In this document: piece by piece, positions 9,771 to 19,668 of the stretch
How positions within the stretch are numbered: position 1 is the first letter of the stretch
How the letters are laid out: each line of letters begins with the position of its first letter
Source: a bacterium
GTDB lineage: Bacteria > Chloroflexota > Anaerolineae > Caldilineales > Caldilineaceae
NCBI GenBank assembly: GCA_016124945.1
Contig: WGMT01000026.1
Span: forward strand, 16,184 to 80,183
DNA: 64,000 nucleotides
Direction: 5' to 3'
Translations under genes and position numbers: made by a program
Notes under the pieces: generated by a model
Seen by the model: the letters and a program-made list of their open reading frames with translations, nothing else
What the model was told of the DNA's origin: nothing
Database searches by the model: none

Positions 9771-9798
9771 GTATACACAGGCTTTTGTATACACAGGC
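9767..9798. repeat. 16-bp exact tandem duplication next to the terminator
   Basis: TTTTGTATACACAGGC occurs at 9767-9782 and again at 9783-9798 without a mismatch. It includes the terminator T-tract, so it looks like a replication-slippage duplication. Confidence 0.8.
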
Positions 9799-9806
9799 CA
9801 CGTCTG

Positions 9807-11984
9807 CTACTTCACCCAAACTGGGTTCCAGTCGTTGTAGGGCGAACTGAGTAGCGGGCGTACGTTCGATCCATCGACGTTCATAATCCACAACTGCCGC
9901 CGTCCACTGTCGCGATTCGACCAGAAGACAATCTGCGCGCCGTCGGGCGACCAGGTGGGGTGCTTGTCCCATTCCCAGCCGTTCTGGGTGAGCTGTCGGA
10001 TCTCAGTCCCGTCAGGACGGGCCGTGTAGATCTCATCGTTGCCCGTTTCCACTGAGACAAACGCCACTCGATCTCCTGCAGGTGACCAGACTGGATCGTA
10101 GCTCTGCGCCGGCCAGGACGTCACCTGTGCTCTGTCGACGTTGTACTGGCTGTCGAAGACGTAGACTTGTGGAATTCGTTGTAGGTCGTCGCGTACCACC
10201 AGGCTTAGCCAGGGTTCAAGTGGCGAAATACGTTCGCCAGCCTCGGCCAGGGCGAAGGGCCAAGTTTCGGTGACCTGTGCCAACCGGCCACTGACGGGAT
10301 CAAGGGCGAAGAGTTGATCCGAGCCGTTACGATCGCTCCAGAAGAGGATCTTGCCGAACAACGACTGTGGCACCGCATTAGGTGCGGGCGTTGCCGTGGG
10401 CTGCACTGTAGGCGTCACCTGATCGAGGAAGAGAAGCAACGGGACAGGTGTGCCTTCCAGGTTGGGTGTGGCTGTAGGCACAACCACGGTGGCGTTGGCC
10501 GGCAGCGGTGTGGCAGTGCCTGTGGTCTGAGCGATGGCGGTGGCAAGCGCCACCTGGAAAGAGGCCGTCGCCAGATTCTCCGGCGTAGCCGTGGCGGCAA
10601 TGAGCAGCGGCGTGGGTGTCAACGTAGCCATGACGGCGTTGTAGGGCAGCGGCGTGGGCGTGCCGATGAGCCGCTCGGCAGTAGCGGCGGCATTTTGGGC
10701 GACGGCCGTCACCGCGTTCTCCGGCTGCGGCGTCGGCACAATTACAATGGGCGTTACTGCGTCCGGTGGCACAGGTGTAAAGGTGCCGGTGGTCATGGCG
10801 ACGGCAGTAGCGTAAAGCGCCTGCGCGATCTGAGTGGCCGGGCTGGCCGGTGTCGGCGTCGATTCCACAATTGCAGGCAGGCCCAGCAGGTAAGCAGCGG
10901 CCTGTGCAGTTTCAACATTGGCCGCAACCGGTGTAGGCGTGATCACACGAATGATCTCTTGTGGGTTGGCGGCGGCGGTGGCTGTCTCTTGGTTTGCCAC
11001 TTGTATATGCGCCGCAACTGTTAGGACATTGGCCGGCGTGGACGTGGAGGTTGCCACAATGAAGCGGGGCGTGGGCAACGGCGGCGGCGTGGCCGGCGCC
11101 GGTCCTAACCGCAAATGCAACTCGGGCTGATGATCGCCGGCCAACGTGCCGACGCCACTATCCCACGAAAAGAGCGACGCATCACCACCAGTGGGGCCGA
11201 TGACGCGCACCAGAATCGACGACTTGCCCGCCAGCAGTTGATCGGCGATCCAGGCGCGCTCAGTAGGGCCTAGCAGCCAGATATTGGTAACGCCTTCGCC
11301 CAGATCCCCGTTGCGCAAGGTAGGCAGAAGCGATATGGAGGCAGGCAGGTTAAAGACCGTCTGAAAATCAAGTCGCACAAACGATTCATCGTTGTCGGCA
11401 ATCAACTGCACAGTCCAGGTAGCGTCCGTTGAGGAGAGGCGCTCAGTATCCAGGCCGGTCAGGTGCAGTGCAACTTCACGGATCTCAGCGCCGCGAGGCA
11501 CGCGTGTCAGATCAAAGCGGATCAACGAGATAAATGCCTGGCTGTCATAATAACCGGCATATAAAAAGGAATCGCCGATGGCGCGATTTTCGCTGCCACT
11601 GGCGAACCAGCCCAAATTTCTTTCGTCCGTGCGGGCCGTAAATTCACTGCTGCCGTCCACCGAAGTAGGCGTCGACGTTGGCACCTGGGCAAGCAGACCG
11701 GGCTGGTCGGCGCTGACACCGGTCACCGGCGCAGCGGCTACGGCGAGAAGGGCAGTAGACGGCGACACGACTTCAGCATCAGGCAGGATAGGCAAAGCAG
11801 CCGTCGACGGGTCGTCGACAGTGTTGGCCGACATATCGGCGATAGACTGTGGCTGTGGTCCGTCAATGATCCGGTTGTGCAAAAAGTGGTTACCACTATA
11901 GATCAAGAGGCTCCACAGACAAACAAGCCCCACCCCCGCCAATAGACGGCTCAGGTTCCTCCGCGACAACAGTTGACTGCGCAT
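9807..11984 (-). CDS. Secreted/anchored protein with DNRLRE-type domain, TPTP repeat region and TolB-like propeller
   Basis: A 725-residue exported protein. An uncleaved signal anchor (LLAGVGLVCLWSLLIYSG) lies at residues 14-31. Residues about 115-300 resemble DNRLRE beta-sandwich domains (FISLIRFDLTRVPRGAEI, ALHLTGLD). Residues about 300-545 are a low-complexity linker of degenerate units pairing TPTP with NAVTA-like and ATA-rich helical segments. Residues about 550-725 hold TolB/PD40 blades (KILFWSDRNGSDQLFAL, PVWSPAGDRVAFVS, PTWSPDGAQIVFWSNRDSG). This suggests an extracellular protein-interaction role; no catalytic motif is visible. It is monocistronic and divergent from the acyltransferase gene at 12263. 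Confidence 0.82.
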   Translation of the reverse strand: MRSQLLSRRNLSRLLAGVGLVCLWSLLIYSGNHFLHNRIIDGPQPQSIADMSANTVDDPSTAALPILPDAEVVSPSTALLAVAAAPVTGVSADQPGLLAQVPTSTPTSVDGSSEFTARTDERNLGWFASGSENRAIGDSFLYAGYYDSQAFISLIRFDLTRVPRGAEIREVALHLTGLDTERLSSTDATWTVQLIADNDESFVRLDFQTVFNLPASISLLPTLRNGDLGEGVTNIWLLGPTERAWIADQLLAGKSSILVRVIGPTGGDASLFSWDSGVGTLAGDHQPELHLRLGPAPATPPPLPTPRFIVATSTSTPANVLTVAAHIQVANQETATAAANPQEIIRVITPTPVAANVETAQAAAYLLGLPAIVESTPTPASPATQIAQALYATAVAMTTGTFTPVPPDAVTPIVIVPTPQPENAVTAVAQNAAATAERLIGTPTPLPYNAVMATLTPTPLLIAATATPENLATASFQVALATAIAQTTGTATPLPANATVVVPTATPNLEGTPVPLLLFLDQVTPTVQPTATPAPNAVPQSLFGKILFWSDRNGSDQLFALDPVSGRLAQVTETWPFALAEAGERISPLEPWLSLVVRDDLQRIPQVYVFDSQYNVDRAQVTSWPAQSYDPVWSPAGDRVAFVSVETGNDEIYTARPDGTEIRQLTQNGWEWDKHPTWSPDGAQIVFWSNRDSGRRQLWIMNVDGSNVRPLLSSPYNDWNPVWVK

Positions 11985-12091
11985 AACGTCCTTCCCAGAA
12001 AAGCGAAGAAAAAAAGCAATTATACAGCTGACTTAGACATCATAATTACGCATGCACACACAATCAATAGAAAACAGCGATATTGATAGTG

Positions 12092-12208
12092 AATTCTAAT
12101 AAATAACCCATACAATTCTCCCTAAAACAATCCGTACCTCCTTACACAACCTTTGATATGCAATTCTAATCTACCCCTTATGCGATTCTCCGCCGTCATC
12201 GGTATGCT
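12092..12208 (+). promoter_or_regulatory. Putative EPS-cluster promoter/operator, two tandem copies of a 31-bp motif
   Basis: Copy A (12162-12192) reads AATTCTAAT, a 5-bp spacer, then CCTTATGCGATTCTCCG. A -10-like TATGCT starts 41 nt from the motif start (12203-12208), giving a leader of about 48 nt before the GTG at 12263. A weaker copy (12092-12122) lies 70 bp upstream and lacks a -10. In both copies ATTCT half-sites are 22 bp apart, about two helix turns. The same arrangement recurs at 35343 and 54901. Confidence 0.55.
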
Positions 12209-12262
12209 GATTTCAGGCCAAGTGCTCAACTCATAACTGCATTTGAATCTGGATGGATATCA

Positions 12263-13090
12263 GTGAAGACGGTTAACAGCACATCGAATCATGTAAATCG
12301 CACAGCCTCACCCGCATCACTTGATCGCAAGCTCGGTGACGGTGCATCTGCCCAGGGTGGCGGCCTTTCGGCGCTACGACTTTACGTTGAACGCCAGGCC
12401 AGTAATCCAGGGCGCTATGTGCTGGAGCAGGCGATGTTTGCTGTGGCCGGCTGGGTGCCCAGTGTGATCGGCATCGGTCTACGTGCCGTCTTCTACCGGG
12501 CGATTTTGCAGATGGACGGCATCGCCGCCATCGAAAGCGGTGTGCGACTGCGCTTTGCCGATCAGATCCACCTGGGCAAGAACGTCTACCTGGATCAGGC
12601 GACGTACTTACACGCCTGCCCGGCAGGGATTCACATCGGCGACAACACTTTTGTGATGCATGGCTCGATTTTGCACGTCTACAACTTTCGGGATCTGCCG
12701 CACGCTTTTATTCGCATCGGTCGCGATTCATTGATCGGTGAGATGAATGTCCTTCGTGGGCAGGGCGGCATTACCATCGGGGATCGGGTCTACACGGCGC
12801 CACAGGTACAGATGTTGGCCGTGAACCACGTCTTCGATGACCCCGCAAGGCCGATGGTCGAGCAGGGCATTACAGCGCAGGGCATCACCGTTGAGGATGA
12901 TTGTTGGATCGGCGCTGGGGCGATTATCACCGACGGCGTCACCGTTGGCACAGGCTCGGTTGTTGCAGCAGGCGCTGTCGTCACCAAAGACGTTGCGCCG
13001 CGAAGTGTGGTCGGCGGTGTGCCGGCCAGGTTTATCAAGCAGATTGAAGCGGGGCAACCTCGCCCCAACAATGTGGTCGTGCATTTTTAG
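12263..13090 (+). CDS. Hexapeptide-repeat (LbH) acyltransferase
   Basis: A 275-residue left-handed beta-helix acyltransferase of the maltose/WcaF O-acetyltransferase type. An N-terminal helical part (residues 1-85) precedes hexapeptide turns from about 90 to 250 ([60 protein letters not shown]). The probable catalytic histidine lies in the loop LAVNHVFDD. It likely transfers an acetyl or other acyl group from CoA to a sugar of the glycan made by the cluster; the exact acceptor is not visible. It starts at a GTG after GGATGG and is the first gene of the operon driven by the motif at 12162. The GT2 gene follows 46 bp later. Confidence 0.85.
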   Translation: MKTVNSTSNHVNRTASPASLDRKLGDGASAQGGGLSALRLYVERQASNPGRYVLEQAMFAVAGWVPSVIGIGLRAVFYRAILQMDGIAAIESGVRLRFADQIHLGKNVYLDQATYLHACPAGIHIGDNTFVMHGSILHVYNFRDLPHAFIRIGRDSLIGEMNVLRGQGGITIGDRVYTAPQVQMLAVNHVFDDPARPMVEQGITAQGITVEDDCWIGAGAIITDGVTVGTGSVVAAGAVVTKDVAPRSVVGGVPARFIKQIEAGQPRPNNVVVHF

Positions 13091-13136
13091 CCAACTTGGC
13101 AGCATGCACTAGTCGAAGAAGCGCAGGAGAATCCCA

Positions 13137-14411
13137 ATGGCGACACTCTCGGTAGTAATCCCGGCCCTAAATGAAGAAGATGGTATCGAAGAAGTGGTAA
13201 ACCGTGTCCTCTCGGCACGTGAAGGACTGAAAGCCGAAGGCATCGACAATCTGGAACTGATTGTCGTCGACGACGGCTCCAGCGACCGCACGCCGCAGAT
13301 CCTGGGCGCGATGGACGACGTGCGGCTGATCCGCCACCCCGTCAACCGCGGTTATGGCGCAGCACTCAAGACAGGCTTTGCCGCCGCCACAGGTGAATGG
13401 CTCGGCTTTCTCGACGCCGACGGCACCTACCCGCCTGAATATTTCCCCAAGCTCTGCCGCGCCGCGCAAGACCAGAACGCAGACATCATCATCGGATCAC
13501 GCATGGCCGGCTCAGACAGCCAGATGCCGCTGGTGCGCCGTATCGGCAACACCATCTTTGCCAATCTGGTCAGCCTGATTAGCGCCGACCGTATCACCGA
13601 TTCGGCCAGCGGCATGCGTGTCTTTAAGAAGTCGATTCTCGAACGCATTTACCCGTTGCCCGATGGATTGAACCTGACGCCGGTAATGAGCACCCGTGCA
13701 CTACACGAAGATTTGCGCATGTTCGAAGTGCCGATTCCCTACAGCGAACGGCAGGGACGCTCGAAACTCAGTGTTGTGCGCGACGGCACCCGTTTCGCCC
13801 AATCGATTGTGTGGACGGCACTGAGCTACAACCCCGGCCGCATCCTGGGCATGTTCGGGCTGGCCTGCCTGGTGCTGGCCGCCGTCATCGGGGTGGGATT
13901 GGTGGGACTGCGCATGTCGGGCGTCACCGAAGTCTCGTCGGTTGGGGCGTTTGTGCTCTACTCGGCGCTTGTCCTTTCGGTGACAGGTATCAGCATTCTG
14001 GCGTTGGGAGTGAGCTTCAACTACTTTGTGGCCCTCTTTTACAAAGAGCCGATTCGGCAGGGTTTGTGGGGTAGCAGAAGCCGCAGCCAGCCCCGCTTTG
14101 ACCGTCATTTTGGCTGGGTTGGCCTGCTCTCTTTACTCTTTGGCATCGGCATTGGCGCCGGTAGCCTGGGGCTGGCCGCAACAGGATTGACACTGTCACA
14201 ACTGTGGATCTACTTCCTGGGCAGCGCGTCGATGACGTTGGTCGGCATTCAATTGCTGATTGCCTGGGTACAGATGCAGGTTTTGGTTGCACTGAATGAA
14301 CGTGAATCTCTCATTGCCAACGATATGAATCGCAATGGCGTAGAAACCCCGGTTGTCCGCCGCAGCAGCGTCGCCCCGGTTCCGGTAAAGGAAGGCTTTG
14401 TTCATGGCTGA
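13137..14411 (+). CDS. GT2 glycosyltransferase with C-terminal membrane helices (DPM/polyprenyl-phosphate type)
   Basis: A 424-residue inverting GT-A enzyme. The nucleotide-sugar site shows VVDDGSS (Asp45-Asp46) and LDADGTY (Asp93, Asp95), as in dolichyl- and polyprenyl-phosphate glycosyltransferases. Four hydrophobic helices follow between about residues 235 and 385, placing it in the membrane. It probably loads a sugar onto undecaprenyl phosphate for later transfer by a GT-C enzyme such as those at 24747, 44100 or 45638. An AGGAGA site precedes the ATG. Its last codons overlap the start of the radical SAM gene, indicating translational coupling. Confidence 0.88.
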   Translation: MATLSVVIPALNEEDGIEEVVNRVLSAREGLKAEGIDNLELIVVDDGSSDRTPQILGAMDDVRLIRHPVNRGYGAALKTGFAAATGEWLGFLDADGTYPPEYFPKLCRAAQDQNADIIIGSRMAGSDSQMPLVRRIGNTIFANLVSLISADRITDSASGMRVFKKSILERIYPLPDGLNLTPVMSTRALHEDLRMFEVPIPYSERQGRSKLSVVRDGTRFAQSIVWTALSYNPGRILGMFGLACLVLAAVIGVGLVGLRMSGVTEVSSVGAFVLYSALVLSVTGISILALGVSFNYFVALFYKEPIRQGLWGSRSRSQPRFDRHFGWVGLLSLLFGIGIGAGSLGLAATGLTLSQLWIYFLGSASMTLVGIQLLIAWVQMQVLVALNERESLIANDMNRNGVETPVVRRSSVAPVPVKEGFVHG

Positions 14412-16062
14412 TGTTGAAGAAGTGACGCTGACTTTGAAGGAAAATCTTGGGACACGTCGGGTGCCGAAACTGCGTGACACCGCTTTCCCCGACGCAGGCG
14501 CGGCAGTGCGTCATCTGACCCACAGTCGCCCTCCCGGCGCAGTGGACGTGATGCTCGTCAACCCACCGTCGCCCGATGGCGGCATCTGGATTCGCACACA
14601 GCACCGTGTGGGTCGCCGTAGCCGTGAAGAGATGGTATGGCCCCAGTGCTCGCTGGCTCAGTTGGCGGCGATGTTGCAACCCGACTACACAGTGCACATT
14701 GTGGACGCCATCGCCGAGCGCATGACGTGGGACGAATTTGAGAAGATTCTGCGCGAGAAGACGCCCAAGTATTACATCACCCAGTGCACAGCGCCGACGC
14801 TGACCAACGACATGTACGGCGCTATGCTGGCCCGTGCCCTGGGCGCCAAGACAATGGCCTTTGGCACCCATGTAACGCCCATGCCCATGGAGACGATGCG
14901 CGATTTCCCGGCGCTCGACTTCGTCCTCCGCGGCGAGCCGGAGTTGACCTTCCGCGAACTGATCGACGTGCTCGAAGGTCGCCAGGCGATGCGTGCTGAG
15001 TGGGTGAACACCATGATCACCAAGACCGACCCGATGTGGCAGCCCTCTTCGGATCCGTCGACGGCCAACGGCAAGGGGCTTGACATGTCCAATGTCAAGG
15101 GGTTGGTGTGGCGCAAGGAGGGCGAAATCATCATCAACGTCGATCGGCCCTTCATCGCCGATCTAGACGATCTGCCTATGCCCATGCACCACCTGCTCCC
15201 GCTGGACAAGTACCGCATGCCGTTGATGAAGGGACCATTCAGCTTCATGGTCACCAGTCGCGGTTGCCCGGCAGGCTGCAAATATTGCATCAAACATGTG
15301 TCGTACCAGTACTCAGTGCGCCTGCACTCGCCCGAACGCATTATCGAAGAGATGAAGCTCTTCGCCAGCCTAGGCATTCACAACATCCACATGTACGCCG
15401 ACCTCTTCACCGTGAACCGCGAACAGGTGATGGCCATGTGCGACTTGATCATCAAAGAAGGGCTGAAGGTGCGTTGGACGTGCAACAGCCGTGTCGATTA
15501 CGTCGACGAAGAGATGCTCAAGAAGATGGCCGAGGCCGGCTGCTGGCTGATTAGTTGGGGCCTGGAAAGCGGCAATGAGTTGATCCTCAAGCGTGCGGCC
15601 AAAGGCGCCGACCCGAAGAAGGCGCACCGTGCGCTGGGTTGGGCCCGCAAAGCCGGCATCAAGAACTGGGGATACTTCATCATCGGCCTGCCCGGCGAAA
15701 CCGTTGAGACCATCCGCGAGACCATCGAGTTCTCGAAGACGCTGCCGCTGGAAATCGCACTCTTTCACATCGCCGCCCCCTACCCGGGCACGCCCTTCTT
15801 CTTCGAAGTGGTGAAGAACAAGTGGTTCCGCGAAGGGACCCGCTGGGAAGAGGTGGATATGGACAAGGGCACCGTATTGCAATACGACAACCTCTCTGCC
15901 GAAGACTTGATGTACTGGCAAAAACGGGCTTTCCGGGAATGGGCTTTCCGCCCCGGGCCGGTTGTCACCTACCTCAAGATGCTGGCCACCGACATGCACA
16001 CCTTCAAACGTGCGGTGCGCGTCGGACTTGAACACTTTGGATGGGCGCTAGGGAAATCGTAA
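14404..16062 (+). CDS. B12-binding radical SAM protein
   Basis: A 552-residue enzyme. The N-terminal half (about 45-200) resembles a cobalamin-binding Rossmann domain ([40 protein letters not shown]). The radical SAM core (about 275-480) has the iron-sulfur motif Cys288-x3-Cys292-x2-Cys295 in [16 protein letters not shown] and [12 protein letters not shown] are also typical of the BchE/HpnP/MiaB-like branch. It may methylate or rearrange a lipid or sugar; the substrate is unknown. The ATG at 14404 overlaps the preceding stop by 8 bp; an in-frame TTG at 14398 is less likely. Its place within a glycan operon suggests glycan or lipid-carrier modification. Confidence 0.86.
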   Translation: MADVEEVTLTLKENLGTRRVPKLRDTAFPDAGAAVRHLTHSRPPGAVDVMLVNPPSPDGGIWIRTQHRVGRRSREEMVWPQCSLAQLAAMLQPDYTVHIVDAIAERMTWDEFEKILREKTPKYYITQCTAPTLTNDMYGAMLARALGAKTMAFGTHVTPMPMETMRDFPALDFVLRGEPELTFRELIDVLEGRQAMRAEWVNTMITKTDPMWQPSSDPSTANGKGLDMSNVKGLVWRKEGEIIINVDRPFIADLDDLPMPMHHLLPLDKYRMPLMKGPFSFMVTSRGCPAGCKYCIKHVSYQYSVRLHSPERIIEEMKLFASLGIHNIHMYADLFTVNREQVMAMCDLIIKEGLKVRWTCNSRVDYVDEEMLKKMAEAGCWLISWGLESGNELILKRAAKGADPKKAHRALGWARKAGIKNWGYFIIGLPGETVETIRETIEFSKTLPLEIALFHIAAPYPGTPFFFEVVKNKWFREGTRWEEVDMDKGTVLQYDNLSAEDLMYWQKRAFREWAFRPGPVVTYLKMLATDMHTFKRAVRVGLEHFGWALGKS

Positions 16063-16159
16063 CAAATTGGCATCGCCGTCACGGCGAAATCGACTCGATC
16101 CAGCGTCGTCATCGTTCCTTGCGCGGATCTACACAGAAAAGTCAACGTAGACACAGATC

Positions 16160-17713
16160 ATGCTTAAGTTCCTTAAAAAGAGGCACCCGAAGCTCTTGGT
16201 TGTTGGGCTGGACGGTTTTGCGCCGGACTTGGTCCTTTCAAAATGGCGCAATCAGCTTCCCACCTTCAACCGATTGATGACAGAAGGCGCTTTCGGCACA
16301 TTACAAAGCAGTGTCCCCTGTGTATCGATACCGGCGTGGAACGTAATGACAGCGGGCAAAGATGCAGGCACCATCGGGCTCTATGGGGAGAAAAATCACG
16401 GCGAAGGATCGTACGACGATGTGCAGATTGCCTTCGGCAGCGCATCTCGTGAACCCGCAGTGTGGGAGATTCTGGGCGAGGCAGGCAAGCGAGTTGTCAC
16501 AATGGGTGTGCCCGGCACCTATCCGCCCCAGTTGGTGAACGGCGTACAGATTAGTTGCCACTTGACGCCGCAAACGCTGGTCACCGGGGCAAATCAAGAC
16601 CAGGCAGCAAAGTTCACCTATCCCCAAGAGTTGGGGGCCAAGGTGAACCAGTGGACGGGCGGAGCGTATCCAGTCGATATCGTAACGGATACGCCACAAC
16701 CCATTGAAGAGCAGATCCAGCAGATTTACCAGATGACCGACCAGCATTTCCAGGTCATGCGCAAGCTGCTCAAACAGCAGATCTGGGATTTCTTCATCTC
16801 AGTGGAAATTGGGGCGTCGCGGTTGCATCAGCGAGTGTGGGGAGAAGAGCAGGATCACCTGCCTAACGAAAAAATCGCGTTTGAACAGGTGATTCTCGAC
16901 TATTACACACACATTGACAGCCATCTCGAACAGTTAATCGCCCAGCTCGATGGGGATACAGCCATCATGATCGTTTCGGATCGAGGCGTTCAGAGGGCCG
17001 CCGGCAGCATCTGCGTCAACGACTGGCTGGTCGATGAAGAGTGGCTGGCTTTGGTCGATGGGCCGATTGATCACGTGCAGGCCTTCCGCGCCGACGATGT
17101 CAACTGGCAGAAGACGCTGGCATGGGCCGAAGGTGGTGAATTCACACGCTTCTTCCTCAACGTGGAAGGGCGCGAGCCGCAAGGGTTGATTCCCTGGTCT
17201 AGCTACCTGGACATGCGCGACGAGTTAATTGCCAAAATCCTAGACGTGCGTGGCCCCAGTGGTGAACGGCTGAACACACAGATCTTCAAGCCGGAAGAGA
17301 CCTTCCGCCACTTGCACGGCACTGTGCCCGATTTGATCGTCTACTGGGACGACCTACGCTGGCAAGCCACCGACGATCTGGGCCACCCGACGATATGGAC
17401 GAACGTCGGAGAGGCGGGTGCAGCACCAACGCCCAACGGTCTCTACATTTATTGGCATCCACGGCAGAAATTCAATGGGACAGAATTGTTTGGCTGGGAA
17501 GTCTTGGATGTGGCACCGACGATTCTCGACTACTTCCAGTTGCCGATGCCGATTGAAATGCAGGGCCGCAAGATACCGCTCACATTACATGACGTCTCTG
17601 CAGCGCCGACGCCTACCATGATGGATCTGCAAGGGCACGTGCAGCCGAAGTCGGCCCCACGCAGACAGCGAAGACGGAAGCCGAAACCGGCAACGTACGC
17701 CAAGTTTACTTAA
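16160..17713 (+). CDS. Alkaline phosphatase/phosphodiesterase-superfamily protein with degenerate metal site
   Basis: A 517-residue protein with the fold signature of type I phosphodiesterases: LLVVGLDGFAPD (Asp18), a nucleophile-region loop CVSIPAWNVMTAGKDAG (Ser56 candidate), and AIMIVSDRGVQ. In active relatives the last motif is SDHG; here the histidine is Arg275. The usual DRxxH-type segment reads ASRLHQRVW, and the final GxH before the C-terminal GxY strand reads GAAPTPNGLYI. Three expected ligand positions are therefore altered, so catalysis is doubtful. There is no signal peptide. A 97-bp gap precedes it; the hexapeptide acetyltransferase gene follows 14 bp later. It could be a binding or regulatory pseudoenzyme. 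Confidence 0.75.
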   Translation: MLKFLKKRHPKLLVVGLDGFAPDLVLSKWRNQLPTFNRLMTEGAFGTLQSSVPCVSIPAWNVMTAGKDAGTIGLYGEKNHGEGSYDDVQIAFGSASREPAVWEILGEAGKRVVTMGVPGTYPPQLVNGVQISCHLTPQTLVTGANQDQAAKFTYPQELGAKVNQWTGGAYPVDIVTDTPQPIEEQIQQIYQMTDQHFQVMRKLLKQQIWDFFISVEIGASRLHQRVWGEEQDHLPNEKIAFEQVILDYYTHIDSHLEQLIAQLDGDTAIMIVSDRGVQRAAGSICVNDWLVDEEWLALVDGPIDHVQAFRADDVNWQKTLAWAEGGEFTRFFLNVEGREPQGLIPWSSYLDMRDELIAKILDVRGPSGERLNTQIFKPEETFRHLHGTVPDLIVYWDDLRWQATDDLGHPTIWTNVGEAGAAPTPNGLYIYWHPRQKFNGTELFGWEVLDVAPTILDYFQLPMPIEMQGRKIPLTLHDVSAAPTPTMMDLQGHVQPKSAPRRQRRRKPKPATYAKFT

Positions 17714-17727
17714 GAAAGATAAGCACG

Positions 17728-18369
17728 ATGACAGAGCAAATTGTGATAGAGCAAACAGTGATAGAACAGGCCATTCAAATTCAGCCCGAGCACTTTATGC
17801 GCGCGGCGACGGTTCACCCCAGCGCCGAAGTGGCCGCCGATGTGCAAATCGGCGCAGGGACACGCATCTGGCATCAGGTGCAGATCCGTGAACGTGCCGT
17901 CATCGGCTGTAACTGCATCGTGGGCAAGAATGTCTACATCGACAGTGGCGTCAGGGTAGGCAACAACGTCAAAATCCAGAACAACGCCCTGCTCTATCAC
18001 GGCGCCACCATCGAAGACGGCGTCTTCATCGGGCCGCAAGTCTGCCTCACCAACGACCGTGTGCCACGGGCCATCACACCGGACGGCATGCTGAAAGCCG
18101 ACAGCGACTGGGTGGTGGGCGAGACGCACATCGGCTACGGCGCATCGTTGGGCGCAGGCAGCATCATTCTGCCCGGCATCTCGATTGGCCGCTTCGCCAT
18201 GGTGGCCGCCGGCGCAGTCGTCACCCACGACGTGCCGGATCATGCGCTGGTTGCCGGTGTCCCGGCGCGGCGGATCGGCTACGTCTGTGCGTGTGGGCAC
18301 AAGCTTCAAGCCGGTGAATCCGGCCAGCAGTGCACTTCGTGTGATCAGATCTACCAGATCGAGGAATAA
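17728..18369 (+). CDS. wbpD: WbpD/WlbB-like sugar-nucleotide N-acetyltransferase
   Basis: A 213-residue hexapeptide-repeat enzyme. Helical turns run from about residue 28 to 175 (VAADVQIGAGTRIWHQVQI, VRVGNNVKIQNNALLYHG, FIGPQVCLTNDR, GASLGAGSIILPG). A short C-terminal zinc-ribbon-like tail, YVCACGHKLQ and QCTSCDQIYQ, is usual in this subfamily. Relatives acetylate the 3-amino group of UDP-GlcNAc(3N)A or similar 3-amino sugars using acetyl-CoA. It lies 2 bp upstream of the aminotransferase gene that would supply the amino sugar, which strongly supports the role. The exact sugar nucleotide is inference. Confidence 0.84.
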   Translation: MTEQIVIEQTVIEQAIQIQPEHFMRAATVHPSAEVAADVQIGAGTRIWHQVQIRERAVIGCNCIVGKNVYIDSGVRVGNNVKIQNNALLYHGATIEDGVFIGPQVCLTNDRVPRAITPDGMLKADSDWVVGETHIGYGASLGAGSIILPGISIGRFAMVAAGAVVTHDVPDHALVAGVPARRIGYVCACGHKLQAGESGQQCTSCDQIYQIEE

Positions 18370-18371
18370 TT

Positions 18372-19463
18372 ATGATTCCCATTTCATCGCCCTACATCGG
18401 AGAAGAAGAAAAGGCCGCCGTGATGGAAGTGCTCTCTTCCGGCCAGCTCGCCCAAGGACCCAAAGTTGCGGCGTTCGAAGAAGCCTTTGCGGCCTGGAGC
18501 GGCGCCCGTTACGCCGTCGCCACCACATCGGGCACCACAGCGCTCCATGTGGCGCTGCTCGCCCACGGCATCGGCCCAGGGGACGAGGTGATCACCTCGT
18601 CGTTCAGCTTCATTGCCTCGGCCAATTGTGTCCTCTACGTGGGGGCCACACCCGTCTTCGCCGACATTGAACCGGCCTACTTCACCCTCGATCCTGAGGA
18701 CGTGGCGCGCAAGATTACGCCACGCACCAAGGCCATTATCCCGGTGCATCTTTTCGGCCAGCCCTGCAACATGGACGAGCTCACCGAACTGGCTAGCGAG
18801 CACAACCTCGCCATCATCGAAGACGCCTGCCAGGCCCATGGGGCACGCTGGAACGGACAGATGGTGGGCAGTTTCGGCACCACCTGCTACTCCTTCTACC
18901 CCACCAAAAACATGATGTCGGGGGAAGGCGGCATGATCACCACCGATGATGCGGCGGTGGCAGAACAGGCGCGGCTGATCCGCCAGCACGGCATGGCCAA
19001 GCGCTACGTCCACGAGATGTTGGGCTTCAACCTGCGCCTTTCGGATCTCCACGCCGCCATCGGCCTCGTGCAGTTGAAGCGGGTTGACGGCTGGAACGCG
19101 CAGCGACAGGCCAACGCCGCCTACTTAAGCGAGCATCTGGCCGATGTGCCAGGTGTGGTGATTCCGGCGGTGCGCGACGGCGCGGAACATGTTTTCCACC
19201 AGTACACCGTCCGTGTACAGGATCGCGACGACGCCGTTAAGGCCATGAGCGAACAGGGCATCGGCGTGGGCATCTACTACCCCACGGCGATCCACCAACA
19301 GCCGCTCTACAAGAATCTGGGCTACGACCTCTCGTTGCCCGAAACCGAACGGGCTAGCCGCGAGGTGATGTCCTTGCCTGTCCACCCCTTTGTGGGCGAG
19401 GCCGAACTGTCTCAGGTGACGGCGGCGGTGAAGAATCTACAGCCGGCCGCAGTCCTCGTTTAA
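18372..19463 (+). CDS. wbpE: DegT/DnrJ/EryC1/StrS-family sugar aminotransferase (WbpE/GnnB-like)
   Basis: A 363-residue PLP-dependent fold-type I aminotransferase that converts a keto sugar nucleotide to an amino sugar. The PLP Schiff-base lysine is Lys179 in SFYPTKNMMSGEGG. Other family marks are TSGTTALHVALLA, EDACQAHGA and the C-terminal GVGIYYPTAIHQQPLY. A GAGGA ribosome site lies in the end of the upstream acetyltransferase gene. With the Gfo/Idh dehydrogenase at 19669 it should install an amino group at C3. The stop codon is directly followed by the inverted heptad element at 19464. Confidence 0.9.
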   Translation: MIPISSPYIGEEEKAAVMEVLSSGQLAQGPKVAAFEEAFAAWSGARYAVATTSGTTALHVALLAHGIGPGDEVITSSFSFIASANCVLYVGATPVFADIEPAYFTLDPEDVARKITPRTKAIIPVHLFGQPCNMDELTELASEHNLAIIEDACQAHGARWNGQMVGSFGTTCYSFYPTKNMMSGEGGMITTDDAAVAEQARLIRQHGMAKRYVHEMLGFNLRLSDLHAAIGLVQLKRVDGWNAQRQANAAYLSEHLADVPGVVIPAVRDGAEHVFHQYTVRVQDRDDAVKAMSEQGIGVGIYYPTAIHQQPLYKNLGYDLSLPETERASREVMSLPVHPFVGEAELSQVTAAVKNLQPAAVLV

Positions 19464-19643
19464 GGTGATTGGTGATTGGTGATTAGTGATTGGTCAATGT
19501 CACTAAACGCGGAGTGAGCATCCTCAGATGCGGGTGCACACGGATAGAGCCGCATCTAAGGATGCTCACTCCGCAGTGTGACTGGTGAATGGACGCAAGA
19601 GTATCCTCGCCCCCCGATCACCAATCACTAATCACTAATCACC
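19464..19643 (+). repeat. Inverted heptad-array element, site 1 (124-nt core)
   Basis: Left arm: four GGTGATT/AGTGATT heptads (19464-19491), beginning at the base after the upstream stop codon. Right arm: four inverted heptads (19616-19643, AATCACT/AATCACC type), ending 25 nt before the next ATG. The core opens with GGTC like other copies but contains the 66-nt hairpin, which makes it longer than the 85-nt cores elsewhere. Confidence 0.8.
19509..19574. repeat. 66-nt hairpin, copy 2 of a structured repeat
   Basis: A perfect 16-bp outer stem (19509-19524 with 19559-19574) and an 8-bp inner stem AGATGCGG/CCGCATCT enclose a 16-nt loop. It has the same length and loop size as 8432-8497, and base differences in the stem occur as compensated pairs. 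The left flank shares TCAATGTCA with the element at 8411. Confidence 0.68.
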
Positions 19644-19668
19644 GCAACAGAAAGTGAGTAGGGGAGAG

